Below, in pieces: positions 11,024-21,250 of a stretch of DNA of 64,000 nucleotides. Every line of letters starts with the position of its first letter. The first letter of the stretch is position 1. Below the pieces are notes generated by a model. It ran no database searches, had not been told where the DNA came from, and was given only the letters and a program-made list of their open reading frames with translations. The translations under genes were made by a program, and so were the position numbers. Origin of the DNA: Cavia porcellus (Eukaryota > Chordata > Mammalia > Rodentia > Caviidae); assembly GCF_034190915.1 (NCBI RefSeq), contig NW_026947500.1, forward strand, positions 22,008,501 to 22,072,500, given 5' to 3'.

Positions 11024-11120
11024 TTTTTTTTTTTTTTTTTTGGCGGTACTGGGGATTGAACTCACGATGTTGCGCTTGCCAGGCAGGCGCTTATGCCGCT
11101 GAGCTAAATTCCCAGCCCCA
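11024..11120 (-). repeat. ID-like SINE
   Basis: Reverse copy (T-run, ggcggtactggggattgaac ... gagctaaattcccagcccc) in the L1 3' UTR; tatcatttctt occurs on both sides. Confidence 0.88.
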
Positions 11121-11215
11121 TATCATTTCTTACACTAGGGAAACTATTCGGTATTCATACATGTGAGTTTGATTTATTTTACTTATGAGTATAGTCTCAG
11201 GCTGCACCCATTCGT

Positions 11216-14200
11216 TTATAAATATCTCAATGCGATCCTTCTTATAGCTGAGTAGTACTCCATTGTATAAAAATACCACAATTTTTTTATCCATTCCTCA
11301 GTTGCTGGACACTTAGGTTGTTTCCAAGATCTGGCTATTACAAATTGTGCTGCTATAAACATGGGTGCACATATATCACTCTGGTATGATGTTTTCAGTT
11401 CTTCTGGGAATATGCCTAGAAGTGGAAGAGCTGCAACAAATGGCACTTCCAACCCCAGCTTTGTGAGAATTCTCCAGACTGACCTCCACAATGGTTGCAC
11501 CAATCTACACTCCCACCAACAGTGCAGGAGAGTTCCTTTTTCCCCACAGCCTCTCCAGCATTTGTTGTTGGTGGTTTTCTTGATCCTGGCCATTCTTTCA
11601 GGAGTGAGATGGAATCTCAGTGTGGTTTTAATTTGCATTTCTCTAATGACTAATGATGATGAACATTTTTTTCGTGTGTTTATTTGCCATTTGTATTTCT
11701 TCATCTGAGAATTGTGCATTCATCTCAGATGCCCATTTTTGGATTGGATCTTTGAATTTTAGAAGTCTGATTTTTTAAAATTCTTTATATGTTTTAGACA
11801 GAAGTCCTTTGTCTAAGGGAGAGTTCACTAAGATTTTTTTCCCAGTTTGTGGGTTTTCTTTTCACTATGCTGGAGATTTATTTTGACATGCAGAAAGTTT
11901 TTAATAAGAGGTGATCCCAGTTATTGATTCTGGGAAGTATTTCCCATGAGATTTGAGTCCTGTTCATGAATTCTCTACCTATCCCTATGTCTTCAAGATT
12001 TTTACCCAATTTGTCTTCCAATAGATTTAGTGTTTCTGTTTTAATATTCAGATCTTTGATCCATTTAGATTTTAATTTAGTACATGGTGATAGGCATGGG
12101 TCTAGTTTTAGTTTTCAGCATATGGAGAGCCAATTTTTTCAGCATCATTTATTAAAGAGACTGTTGTTATTCCAGTGAACATGTTTGGCCCCTTTATCAA
12201 AGATAAGGTGGTTGAGTGTGTTTGTAGTTGTGGTTGTATCTTCTAATGTATTCCATTGATCTTCGGCTCTGTTTTGATTTCAGTACCATGTTGATTTTGC
12301 TATGGTTGCTTTGCAGTATAACCTCAAGTCAGGGATTGTGATGCCTCCTGCCTTGCCTTTGCTGCTTAGAACTGTCTTTGCTAGTCTAGGTCTCTTCTGG
12401 TTCCAGATGAATTTTAGGAGTGATTTCTCAAGATCTATGAGGTATGTTGATGGTATTTTTATTGGGATTGCATTGAATCTGTATAACAGTTTTGGGAGAA
12501 TGGCCATTTTCATAATATTTATTCTTCCTATCCATGAGCAAGGGATGTCTTTCCATTTTTTGAGATTGTCTTCAGTTTCTTTTTTCACTGTATTATAATT
12601 TTGCCTATATAGGTCTTTCACTTCTTTCATGAGAGTAATTCCTAAATATTTCTTTTTTTTTTGGTTGCTAGTGTGAAGGGTGTGGCTTCTCTTATTTCTC
12701 TGTCAGTGATTTTGTTGTTAGTGTATAAGAATGCTATTGATTTTTGAGTATTGATTTTGTATCCAGCTACATTGCTGAATTTATTTATTATATGTAGGAG
12801 TCTTTCAGTGGAGTTTTGGGGGTCTTAGAGTATCATGTCATCTGCAAACAATGATAATTTTACTTCTTCTTTTCCTATCTTTATTCCTTTTATTTCTCTC
12901 TCTTGCCTAATTGCTCTGGCTACTATTTCCGGTACTATATTAAATAGGAGCGGTAATAAGGGACATCCTTGCCTTGTGCCTGATTTTAAAGTAAAGGCCT
13001 TCAATTTTTGGCCATTTAATATGATACTGGCTGTTGATTTGTCATAGATGTCCTTTATTATATTGAGGTCAAGAACATCTATTCCAATTTTCTGTAAAGT
13101 TCTTATCATAAATGAATGTTGGACCTTATCAAAAGCCTTATCTGCATCTATAGAAATGATCATGTGATTCTTACTTTTGGCTTTATTGATATGGTGGATT
13201 ACATTTATTGATTTATGTATGTTGAACCATCCCTGCATGCCTGGGATGAATCCCACTTCTTCATGGTATATAATCTTCTTGATGGTTTGCTGCATCCTAT
13301 TTGCCAATATTTTATTGAGGATTTTTGCATCTGTGTTCATTAGGGATATTGGTCTATAGTTCTCTTTTTTATTTGGGTCTTTCTCAGGTTTTGGTTACTA
13401 GAGTAATATTTGCTTCCAGGAATGACTTAGGAAGGATTACTTCCCTTTCAGTTTCATTGAAGAGTTTGAGGAGTGTCGGCATTAAGTCTTCTTTGTATTT
13501 CTTGTAGAATTCTGCAGTGAATCTATCTGGGCCTGGGCTTTTCTTTGTAGGTAAGAACTTAATTACATCTTCAATTTCATCAATAGAAATTGGGTTATTC
13601 AGCAGTTTTACATCTTCTTCACCTAGCTTTGGTACTTCATGTGTTTCTAGGAATCTGTCTGTTTCTTCTGTGTTATCAACCTTTGAGAGTAGAGGTTTTC
13701 GAAATAGGTGTTGATGATCTTCTGTATTTCTATAGAGTCTGTAGTGATTTTACCTTTTTCATTTCTTATTGCATGAATTTGAGCTTTTTCTTCCCTTTTT
13801 AAAATAAGGATGGCTAGGGGCTTATCAATTTTATTTATTCTTTCAAAGAACCAACTCTTTGATTCATTGATTTTTGGATTGTTTTCTTAGTCTCTATTGC
13901 ATTGATTTCTGCTCTGATTTTTGTAATTTCCTCTCTTCTTTTGGCTTTGGGCTTGACTTGCTCTTCTTTTTCTAGATGTTTGAGGTGTAACATCAGGTTA
14001 TTTATTTGTATTTGTTCTGTTTTCCTGATGTCGGAACTCAGTGCAATAAATTTTCCTCTGAGGATGGCTTTCATTGCATCCCACAGATTCTGGTAAGTTG
14101 TATTTGTATTTTTGTTTGCTTGTGTATTGTTTAATTTCTTTTTTTTTTTTTTTTTTTTTTTGTCTTTTTTCCGGTACCAGGGATCAACCGCGCTGGTACT

Positions 14201-15091
14201 CATGACCACCTGCTTGCAAGGCAGGTGCTTATGCCACTGAGCTAAATCCCCACCTCTGTTGAATTTCTTCTTTAATTTCCCCTGTGACCCAATGATTACT
14301 CAAGAGTGTGTATTCAGTTTTCATGTGTTTGTGGGATTTTTGCAGTGTCTTTTATCATTAATTTCTAATTTCATAGCGTTATGATCTGATAACATGCAAG
14401 GGATAATTTCAGCTCTTTTGCATTTATTTAAATATGTTCTTTGAGCTAATGTATGGTCTGTTTTAGAGAATGACCCATGTACTGCTGAGAAGAATGTGTA
14501 TTCTGATGTTGTTGCATGGAACACTCTATATTTGTCTATCTAGTCCATTTGTTCACAAGTGTGATTCAGTTCTATTATTTCTTTGCTCATTTTCTGTCTG
14601 GTTGATCTGTCCTTTGGTGTCAGTGATGTGTTAAGGTCTCCTGTTACAAATGTGTTACTGTTAATTTGGTTTTTCATTTCTATTAATACTTGCTTTATAT
14701 ATACCTGGGTGCTCTGGAATTTGGTGCATATTTATTTAAGATAGTTTTCTCTTCCTCTTGAAGTTTTCCCCTAACCAGTATGTAGTGACCTTCTTTATCC
14801 CTTTTGATCTTTATTGGTTAAAGTTCACATTGTCTGCAAACAGAATGGCTACTCCCGCTTTTTTTGTGTTCCTGTTGCATGAAGTATTGTTTTCCATCCT
14901 TTGACTTTCAGTCTGTGAGTATCCTTTTGAGTTAGATGGGTTTCTTGTAGACAGTATATGGTTGGATTTTGTTTCTTGATCCATTCTGCCAGTCTGTTTC
15001 TTTTAATTGGTGCATTGCGACCATTTACATTAATGCTTATAACAGTTATATGTTGGTTTATTGTTGACATGTTATCTTTCTGCTGTTGCAT
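11216..15091 (-). pseudogene. L1 ORF2 remnant (endonuclease-reverse transcriptase)
   Basis: ORF2p nicks target DNA and copies L1 RNA. The frame starts at about 15091. Its endonuclease N-terminus carries SINVNGRNAPIKRNRLAEW and QETHL, the conserved Asn and Glu positions. The reverse transcriptase region at 12825-13340 includes AFDKVQHSF and the catalytic FADDM. A stop follows two codons after FADDMIL. The C-terminal part at 11216-11719 has [17 protein letters not shown] and the late MEYYSAI block. Frameshifts separate these pieces, and an ID SINE at 14141-14256 sits in the reading region. Allowing for that SINE, the length fits a normal ORF2 of about 1,250 codons. Confidence 0.9.
14141..14256 (-). 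repeat. ID-like SINE inside L1 ORF2
   Basis: Reverse copy with a T-run of about 20, flanked by tgttTaatttctt and tgttGaatttctt. It is one of the events that broke ORF2. Confidence 0.9.
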
Positions 15092-15139
15092 CTTTATCTT
15101 TCTGTTCTGTTTAATTGTTTGTTGCTTGGTGGTTTTTTC

Positions 15140-16090
15140 CTAAGTGTATCTAAACTGTCTTTCAATATTCTTTGCAGGGTTAGGGTTAGTGATCATGAAG
15201 TTCTTCAGCTCTTCTTTGGCATGCAAGTATCTTATTTCTCCATCAATTTTGAAGGACAGTTTTTCAGGGTGCATCAGTCTAGGTTGGAAATCATTTTCCT
15301 TTAGGATCTGGAATACTTCACTCCATGCTCTTGACTTTAGTGTTTGTGGTGAGAAATCTGTGATTCTGATACGTTTTCCTTTATAAGGGATTTGTCTTTT
15401 CTCTCTGACAGCTTTTAATATTTTATTCTTATGTTGGATTTCTGGGATGGTGATTATTATATGTCTAGGTGTAGTTTTATTTTGGTTATGACTATTTGGA
15501 GTTCTGTGTGATTCAGTGATCCTGATGTCAGTTTCCATCTCATGTTTGGGAAATTTTCAGTTATTCTTTAGATATCCTCTTGACATCCTTTATGTTGTCC
15601 CTTTCTTTTTCATTAATCCCTATGAATCTTATGTTGGTTTTCTTTGTGTCATCTTGCAGTTGTTGAATTGTTATTTCCTGATTCCTTGTTATTTTTAAAA
15701 GATCTTTCATTTCATATTCACTAGCTGCAATCTTGTCTTCAAGGTCTGATATTCTATTTTCACTTTCATTGAGGCGATTTTTACAGCTTTCAATGGAATT
15801 TTTGATTTCCTGTATATCTCTTTGCATCTGCTTTATGTATTGTGTTCATTTTTTATATTGCTCATCCAGGGATTCTATCTTTTTATTTAGTTCCACCAAT
15901 TTTTTAACTGTGTCTTCTTTAGATATGTTCACCATCTCTTTTATTTCTTTTATCATTTCTTCTTTTACCTGGGAGATTATTTCTAATTTGAATTCCTTTA
16001 AAGCTTCCTGGAGTTGCTTTTTTGTTTCAGTTGCTATTAAGTCTGATAGGTATGTGACATATATTTTATTCTGTGTACATTGCTCCTAAG
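15140..16090 (-). pseudogene. L1 ORF1 remnant
   Basis: This is the RNA-binding chaperone ORF of L1. The coiled-coil part is at 15561-15827 and continues upstream through a stop near 15854. The RRM and C-terminal domain are at 15140-15538, with TPRHIIITIPEIQHKNKIL and the conserved LKEN-FQPRL stretch. A frame break lies between the two. It is clearly related to the ORF1 at 17312 but well diverged from it, so the two elements belong to different lineages. Confidence 0.85.
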
Positions 16091-16298
16091 GTTGCTTTGG
16101 ATGGCCTGGAGGTTTGAGATTGTAATTTGGTCTTTCGTTTTGTCATTTTCCTATATTTCTGTGTTTCAGCTGTTATTCCAAGGCTTCCCCAGGGTCTGTT
16201 GGAAATCTTCTTCTATGCCCTCAGCTCCTGGAGCTCTGGCCACCCAGTTCCCCAGATTGGGAAAGGGTCACTTGGGGTGGGGAAGGCCGACTCAAGCC

Positions 16299-16564
16299 CA
16301 GCCTCTGGAACTGATGGTGCCTGCTTGCTTGCTTAGAATTCCAGAGTCCGCCAAGCACGGCCTCCCCTGCAGGCCCGCTCAGGACTGTCGCGCTGATCCA
16401 GTGCACCCGGAAGCCACAACCTTCCCTGTCGGGGGTCAAGTGAGGGTCCCAAACTAGCTGGACTTGGGGGAAGTAGTGAGGGGACTTATTCCAGGCGGCT
16501 CAGCCTCTGGAACTGATGGCGCCCACTTGCTTCCTTAGAACTCCAGAGTCTGCCAAGCACGGCC
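16299..16564 (-). repeat. L1 5' UTR tandem monomers
   Basis: Two similar 64-bp segments beginning cagcctctggaactgatgg lie at 16299-16362 and 16501-16564, 202 bp apart, in the GC-rich end of the minus-strand L1. This resembles the roughly 200-bp promoter monomers of mouse L1, but only about one and a half units are present. Confidence 0.7.
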
Positions 16565-16596
16565 AGGAGCAAGAGGCCGTTCAAATGGTATCTCTC

Positions 16597-17068
16597 ATTT
16601 GAGGCAAAATACAAACAATGAGAACAATAAAAGATAAATAGAAGTAGGAGATGGGGCTCCTGCAACACAGAAGTGGTCCAAGGGAAAAAGCAATAAGGAG
16701 GAAGGAAAAGGGAAATAAGCAGAATAAAAATATGCCATGTACAGGAACCTAATGACCTCAATGTAAACATTATACACTATGAGTTAAGATCTGTAATATC
16801 GACAAGAATAATAAATGGGGCAGGGAATTGGAGGCGTAGGGAGAGAGGGGGTGCAAAGGGAAAGTAGATTAAAAAAAGAAACAAGGTGTATTATATACGT
16901 ATACCCACTCAACAAAAGGATTGTAAATTGCATGAATTGCAAATGTGTACTGATAAAAAACCCTTCAGTCAAAAGTATTTTTTGCTTAAGGAACATTTCA
17001 AACAGGGTATATTAATAACAGTAGTGTTCTAGACTTTGTTCATGCATGACTGTATTTAGTAGCTCCTT
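16597..17068 (+). repeat. Older plus-strand L1, continuation of the 3' UTR
   Basis: It resumes at the second copy of the 16-bp duplication. Purine-rich L1 3' UTR runs to about 17010, then uncertain intronic sequence follows up to the next target duplication. Confidence 0.75.
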
Positions 17069-17084
17069 GAAAAAATATATCCTC

Positions 17085-19894
17085 TACAAAATAGTCACAA
17101 CTCAGTGACATCCAGAAAGTACAGTCTAATTTGCGGACTGACTGGTGCAGAGGCTGGAGACTAGCCAGTACCGCCCCTGCATCCCAGCCTACCCCAGATA
17201 ACAGCAAATTGGGGAGGACAGCAAAAACTCAAGTCAGCACGCTCCTGAAAGGCCCTAAGCAATTTGGAGAGGGTCAGAGAACCCCAGGACAGTCTGAGAG
17301 AAACCAGAAACATGACAAGAGATAAAAAAAAAAAAAAATCTCCAGCTGCCCAACGTGAGAAAATAAGCCCAGGAGAAGTAAACACTGAAGAGAACAAGCA
17401 CAGTAACCATCCATTGCTCAACACAGCATCAGCCGAAATTAAAAAGTACCTACATGATCTCATAGAAGAATTTAAAGCTGTACTCCTGATTCAAGTGAGA
17501 CAAGATATAAAGAGATTAATTAAAGAAATGACAAGCCCCGCCCAAGAGAACACAGATGGAAGAACTGAGGAAATCAGAAAAGAAAGAGAAACTTCTGAAG
17601 AAGAATTTAAACATAACTTAGAATGCATGAAACAAAAGCAAAGAGAATACCAGGAAACTAAAAACTCCATTGAACACTGGCAAAATGCCTTGACAGAAAC
17701 TAAAGACAGCCTACTGAAACTTGAAGAGAGATTTATGGTATATGATCGTGAAAGAAAAAGCCTCTTAAAAATAATAAGGAACCAGAATGACGCAATTCAA
17801 AAACTAGAAGATGACAAAAAGATACATAACTTAAGAATAAAGAATGTGAGTGAGGAAGCAGGAGCAACCAAAAATGAAATACAAAGAATATTCACAGCTA
17901 TATTAAAGCAAAATTTCCCATATATAGCAAAAAGAAATGATATCCAGATAAAAGAGGCATACAGAACACCAGCTACCTACAACCAAAACAGATCTACACC
18001 TAGACATATAATAATAAAGATTCCAGAAATCCACCAAAAGAACAGAATATTAAAAGCAGCCAAAGAAAAGATGCAGATTACCTACAACGGGAAAACTATC
18101 AAAATAACAGCAGACCTATCAACACAAACTCTTAAGTCAAGAAGGGAGTGGGGAGAAATATTCCAAGTCCTGAAAGAAAATGATATGCAACCGAAGCTCA
18201 TATACCCGTCAAAACTCTCTCTCAAAATTAATGGAGAAATAAGATATTTTCAAGACAAGGAGGAACTGTGGGAGTTCGTGGCCACCAATCCAACCCTACA
18301 GAGAGTGCTGAAGGACATTACAGAGAAAGAGAGGAAGAGATACCAGGATTCCAGCAACAGTGGCAGAGAGGCCTCAGTGAACGGGGCAGACAGTGGAATG
18401 AGGGAATAAGATGGACAAAATATAGTAGAAAAGTGGAGTAGCAGACATGAGGCAGAGTTTAGTATAGACAGCGCTGAAACTCTATTAAAAAAAAAGAAAA
18501 AGGCAGAGGTCATTGTTAATGGTGTATAAGGATTTAAAAGACATAGTAGTCTTATGGACATATTTAGTATGAATTTAATATATACTGGTCTGTCCACTCA
18601 TGTCAGATTTGAGGGCACAGACATCTTGACCCAAAAATAGCAGGTTATACCATGGTAACTATCCTTACTTTCCTATTAACTTAAACTGAAATCCTATAAT
18701 ACTTACATTGTCTTACTATGACTGATCTTAATTGAATCTGAATCATAAGACTATGGGTTGGCCATGGCTGATTTTATTTGAAATTGGTATGCTTGTTAGT
18801 ATCAACCTTAAAAGTAGAGGCAACTACTCTGACAAGATGTAAAGAATATCCATACTGGTATTAATTAGTAACAGCTTCCAAATCCTACAATGCTGTCAAA
18901 GTTAAGTTTTTATAAAAATAAGTGATACTATATTTAACTATAATAAGCCAGTGTGGTGGTCAGATCTATTGAAAATAAGAAGAGGAAACATAGTAACTAC
19001 GGAAGATCATCTATATTGTGGTCTTATATGTTTTATCCATTGCATGTTTTTCTAGGAAATTGTTTTGCTGTCTTGCTATGACTTGGTATTCCCTATAACA
19101 CAGAGAGGATAGATATATATGTAGAAATTCACACATGGGTTTTTTTTTCTTTTTAATTATTTACGGGAACAGATTATATAATGTAAGATGTAATGAACAG
19201 ATACTCTGAGGAAGAGACGCTAAGAAACTCGAGGCTAATTTAGTAGCATTATGATAGAAATTCTAGCAATACTAATGTTTGCTGATTAGAATGACATTGG
19301 ACTGGTTTCTTGAGTTCAGTTTCAGCATATGTAGAGATGGGGACAGCTATCACAAAGAGAATGAGAGATGCGTTGGTAGTTACTATTGTCTTCCCTAATT
19401 TGGTACTTGAGGACCTAAAAAGTCTCCAATGATTTGATTAGTTCTATAATATACAGTAAGTATATAAGGTGGGTGAAGATGGGGACAACTATTTGTAAGA
19501 AACTAGAGACAGATAGACAATGAAGATCTCTAGTGGGCTTGCTACGAAATCTGTATTTCTTTAAATTGCTTTTTTAACTGCTATGTTCTGTTTTGATATG
19601 TTTAATCTTACCCTCTTTGAGAAGTAAAACAAATGTGTAGGACTGATAACCGTATTACTGAGCTCTTGTTCGATCATAGAGCAGAAGGGTTTGTAGTGTC
19701 ACTTTATGAATGTCATTCTAAATGCTTTAATTCTATAACATGAACAGCTATTTCTAAGATGACAATGTGTAACTTATCAACCAGCAATTTCTTACCATTT
19801 GTTTTTCTGTAAGTTTGTATTATTTCTACCCTTTTTTAAAATCTCCGTGTATTCTTTTGTTTCCTTTTCTTTAAATAAAAAAAAAAAGAAAAAA
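17085..19894 (+). mobile_element. ORF1-only LINE (HAL1-like) with intact ORF1
   Basis: This 2,810-bp element is bounded by a perfect 16-bp duplication, GAAAAAATATATCCTC (17069-17084 and 19895-19910), and ends in an A-rich tail. It holds about 230 bp of 5' UTR, a complete L1-type ORF1 (17312-18409), and about 1.48 kb of 3' UTR. There is no ORF2 and no sign of an ORF2 remnant. This is the layout of HAL1 half-L1 elements, which are non-autonomous and presumed to use L1 ORF2p. It starts within the 5' UTR compared with the longer relative at 30323-34635, so it is slightly 5'-truncated. Confidence 0.88.
17312..18409 (+). CDS. Intact L1/HAL1-type ORF1 protein, 365 codons
   Basis: L1 ORF1p is a trimeric cytoplasmic RNA chaperone that packages LINE RNA. 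I chose the ATG at 17312 (MTRDKKKKKSP); the frame is open 16 codons further up but only to a TTG. Residues about 1-30 are basic, and about 45-185 form a Lys/Glu-rich coiled coil. From there follow an RRM (LRIKNVSEEAGA, then TPRHIIIKIPEIHQKNRIL) and a C-terminal domain (LKSRREWGEIFQVLKEND, KINGEIRYFQDKEELWEF). It ends NGADSGMRE. The length matches other rodent ORF1 proteins. No stop or frameshift interrupts it, unlike every other LINE ORF in the window. Whether it is expressed is unknown. It lies in the sense direction within the FANCC transcription unit. Confidence 0.9.
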   Translation: MTRDKKKKKSPAAQREKISPGEVNTEENKHSNHPLLNTASAEIKKYLHDLIEEFKAVLLIQVRQDIKRLIKEMTSPAQENTDGRTEEIRKERETSEEEFKHNLECMKQKQREYQETKNSIEHWQNALTETKDSLLKLEERFMVYDRERKSLLKIIRNQNDAIQKLEDDKKIHNLRIKNVSEEAGATKNEIQRIFTAILKQNFPYIAKRNDIQIKEAYRTPATYNQNRSTPRHIIIKIPEIHQKNRILKAAKEKMQITYNGKTIKITADLSTQTLKSRREWGEIFQVLKENDMQPKLIYPSKLSLKINGEIRYFQDKEELWEFVATNPTLQRVLKDITEKERKRYQDSSNSGREASVNGADSGMRE

Positions 19895-19910
19895 GAAAAA
19901 ATATATCCTC

Positions 19911-20445
19911 AGTTTCAGAATGAGAACTGAGCTTCTAAATGTTAGGAAGTATTTTGAATCCTGGTTGAGAAATGAGGACTTAGCCCAGTTTCTCTGTCAC
20001 TACCAGATTTCCCAGCTCAAGGATGTCAAGCCTCTCCTGGGAATATCTGTGGTTGAACTGAGGGATGTGAATAGACCCCCTTTTTCCCAGAATGTGGGAA
20101 AAGTCAAAGTGACTGCTGCCAGGTCCATGGTATGAACCCCACGGTCTTTGTTTGTACTCTATTTCCTTGGTCATCCCCACATCCCGGCCCATTGTTAGCC
20201 ACAGAAGGGCATGCATCCAGCTTAGTGGAGCCCATCCACGTGGGAACTGATTTTAGATTTCACATCCAAGGTGCTTTCCCCTTGCTCCCTGGATCTCCAT
20301 TCTTGAGTAAGAAATTAGTTTCATAAAAAAATTACATTCAAAAAACATTTTTCATTGTGCAAATAGCTCTTGAGAGAGATCCTTTGTAACATTTTCTCTC
20401 TTGCTGTCTTCTGAGAAGGGAACCTAGGGAAAAGGTGTTAGGCTC
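19911..20445. other. Intronic sequence, no gene seen
   Basis: Apparently unique sequence between two LINE insertions. Short ORFs here have no recognisable similarity. Confidence 0.5.
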
Positions 20446-20461
20446 AGAAAAGAGTACCCAA

Positions 20462-21233
20462 GCTCTAACCATCTTGTTTTGACAGATTTTACTCTATTGT
20501 GTTTTGTTTGATAGTACCAAGTTTGAGAGTATAGGCAATAACTTTGAAGACAGTAAGATTCACTGTGATGCCCATTTGGTTTGACTATTATCTTCTTTTG
20601 AAGTCCTGTAATGTCTCCAATGTTTAAGTTTTATTGGTTTTTGTTCTGTACTGTTTTGTTCAATTTTATTATACCTGATGATATAGGCAATTCTTTTTAA
20701 GGTAGCAAGAGGCATTATGGTAACTATTGTTGATAACCTTGTATTCTGTTTTTATATCATGTACTATGTCCATCCTTTTGATTTGACTGACTCTGTTTTG
20801 TTACATCACATTTGGTTTTATTCTCTTCAAAAAAAAAAAAGTAGTAAGAACTGTGGGAGTAATAAAACCCAAAATGTGTAATTGTCATTGTAAAAAAGAG
20901 AGGAAAAGAAAGTGCTCTAAAGGATATAACTGCATTATGTTTAAGCAGATAAGATAGATAACCACATTACTGAGTTTTTGTTGGAACATTGAACTGTTTA
21001 CAGTCTCACTATTTGAATGTCTACATTATATGCTTTAATTTTTGAACAACTATTTCTAAGATGAACAACTATTTCTAAGTTTTGAACAACTTGAACAACT
21101 AGATGACAATATGTAATCTATTAACTAGTGATTTCCTATTGTTTACTTTTTTTGAAATTCTGTATTACTTGTATCCTTTTTCTGTTTTTTTTTCTTTTTC
21201 TCCTTAAATAAAATTTAAAAAAAAAAAAAGAAA
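20462..21233 (+). repeat. 5'-truncated L1/HAL1 3' UTR copy
   Basis: This is a 3' UTR-only insertion. The near-perfect duplication agaaaagagtacccaa (20446-20461) / agaaaagagtaacccaa (21234-21250) flanks it. It ends in an A-rich tail and shares blocks with the 3' ends of the elements at 9348, 17085 and 30323. A local duplication of gaacaactatttctaag occurs at 21040-21080. Confidence 0.85.
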
Positions 21234-21250
21234 AGAAAAGAGTAACCCAA

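Larger units (their letters stand above)
9348..16580 (-). mobile_element. Near full-length L1 inserted in an older L1
   Basis: This 7,233-bp element is flanked by a perfect 16-bp duplication, TCAAATGGTATCTCTC (9332-9347 and 16581-16596). Its poly(A) tail is the T-run at 9348-9360, so transcription would run on the minus strand. The order from 16580 downward is a GC-rich 5' UTR with repeated monomers, ORF1, ORF2, then a long 3' UTR (about 11170-9361). Four ID-like SINEs have landed in it. Several frameshifts and stops break both ORFs, so it is inactive. The intact duplication and full structure show a single target-primed insertion event into the host L1. Confidence 0.95.

Noticed and set aside
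12302..12598. 98-codon plus-strand ORF and similar plus ORFs across 11361-16457
   Set aside because: These are antisense shadows of the minus-strand L1 ORFs.
17264..17311. Upstream extension of ORF1 from a TTG
   Set aside because: No ATG in this stretch; the ATG at 17312 matches the start of the related copy at 33501.
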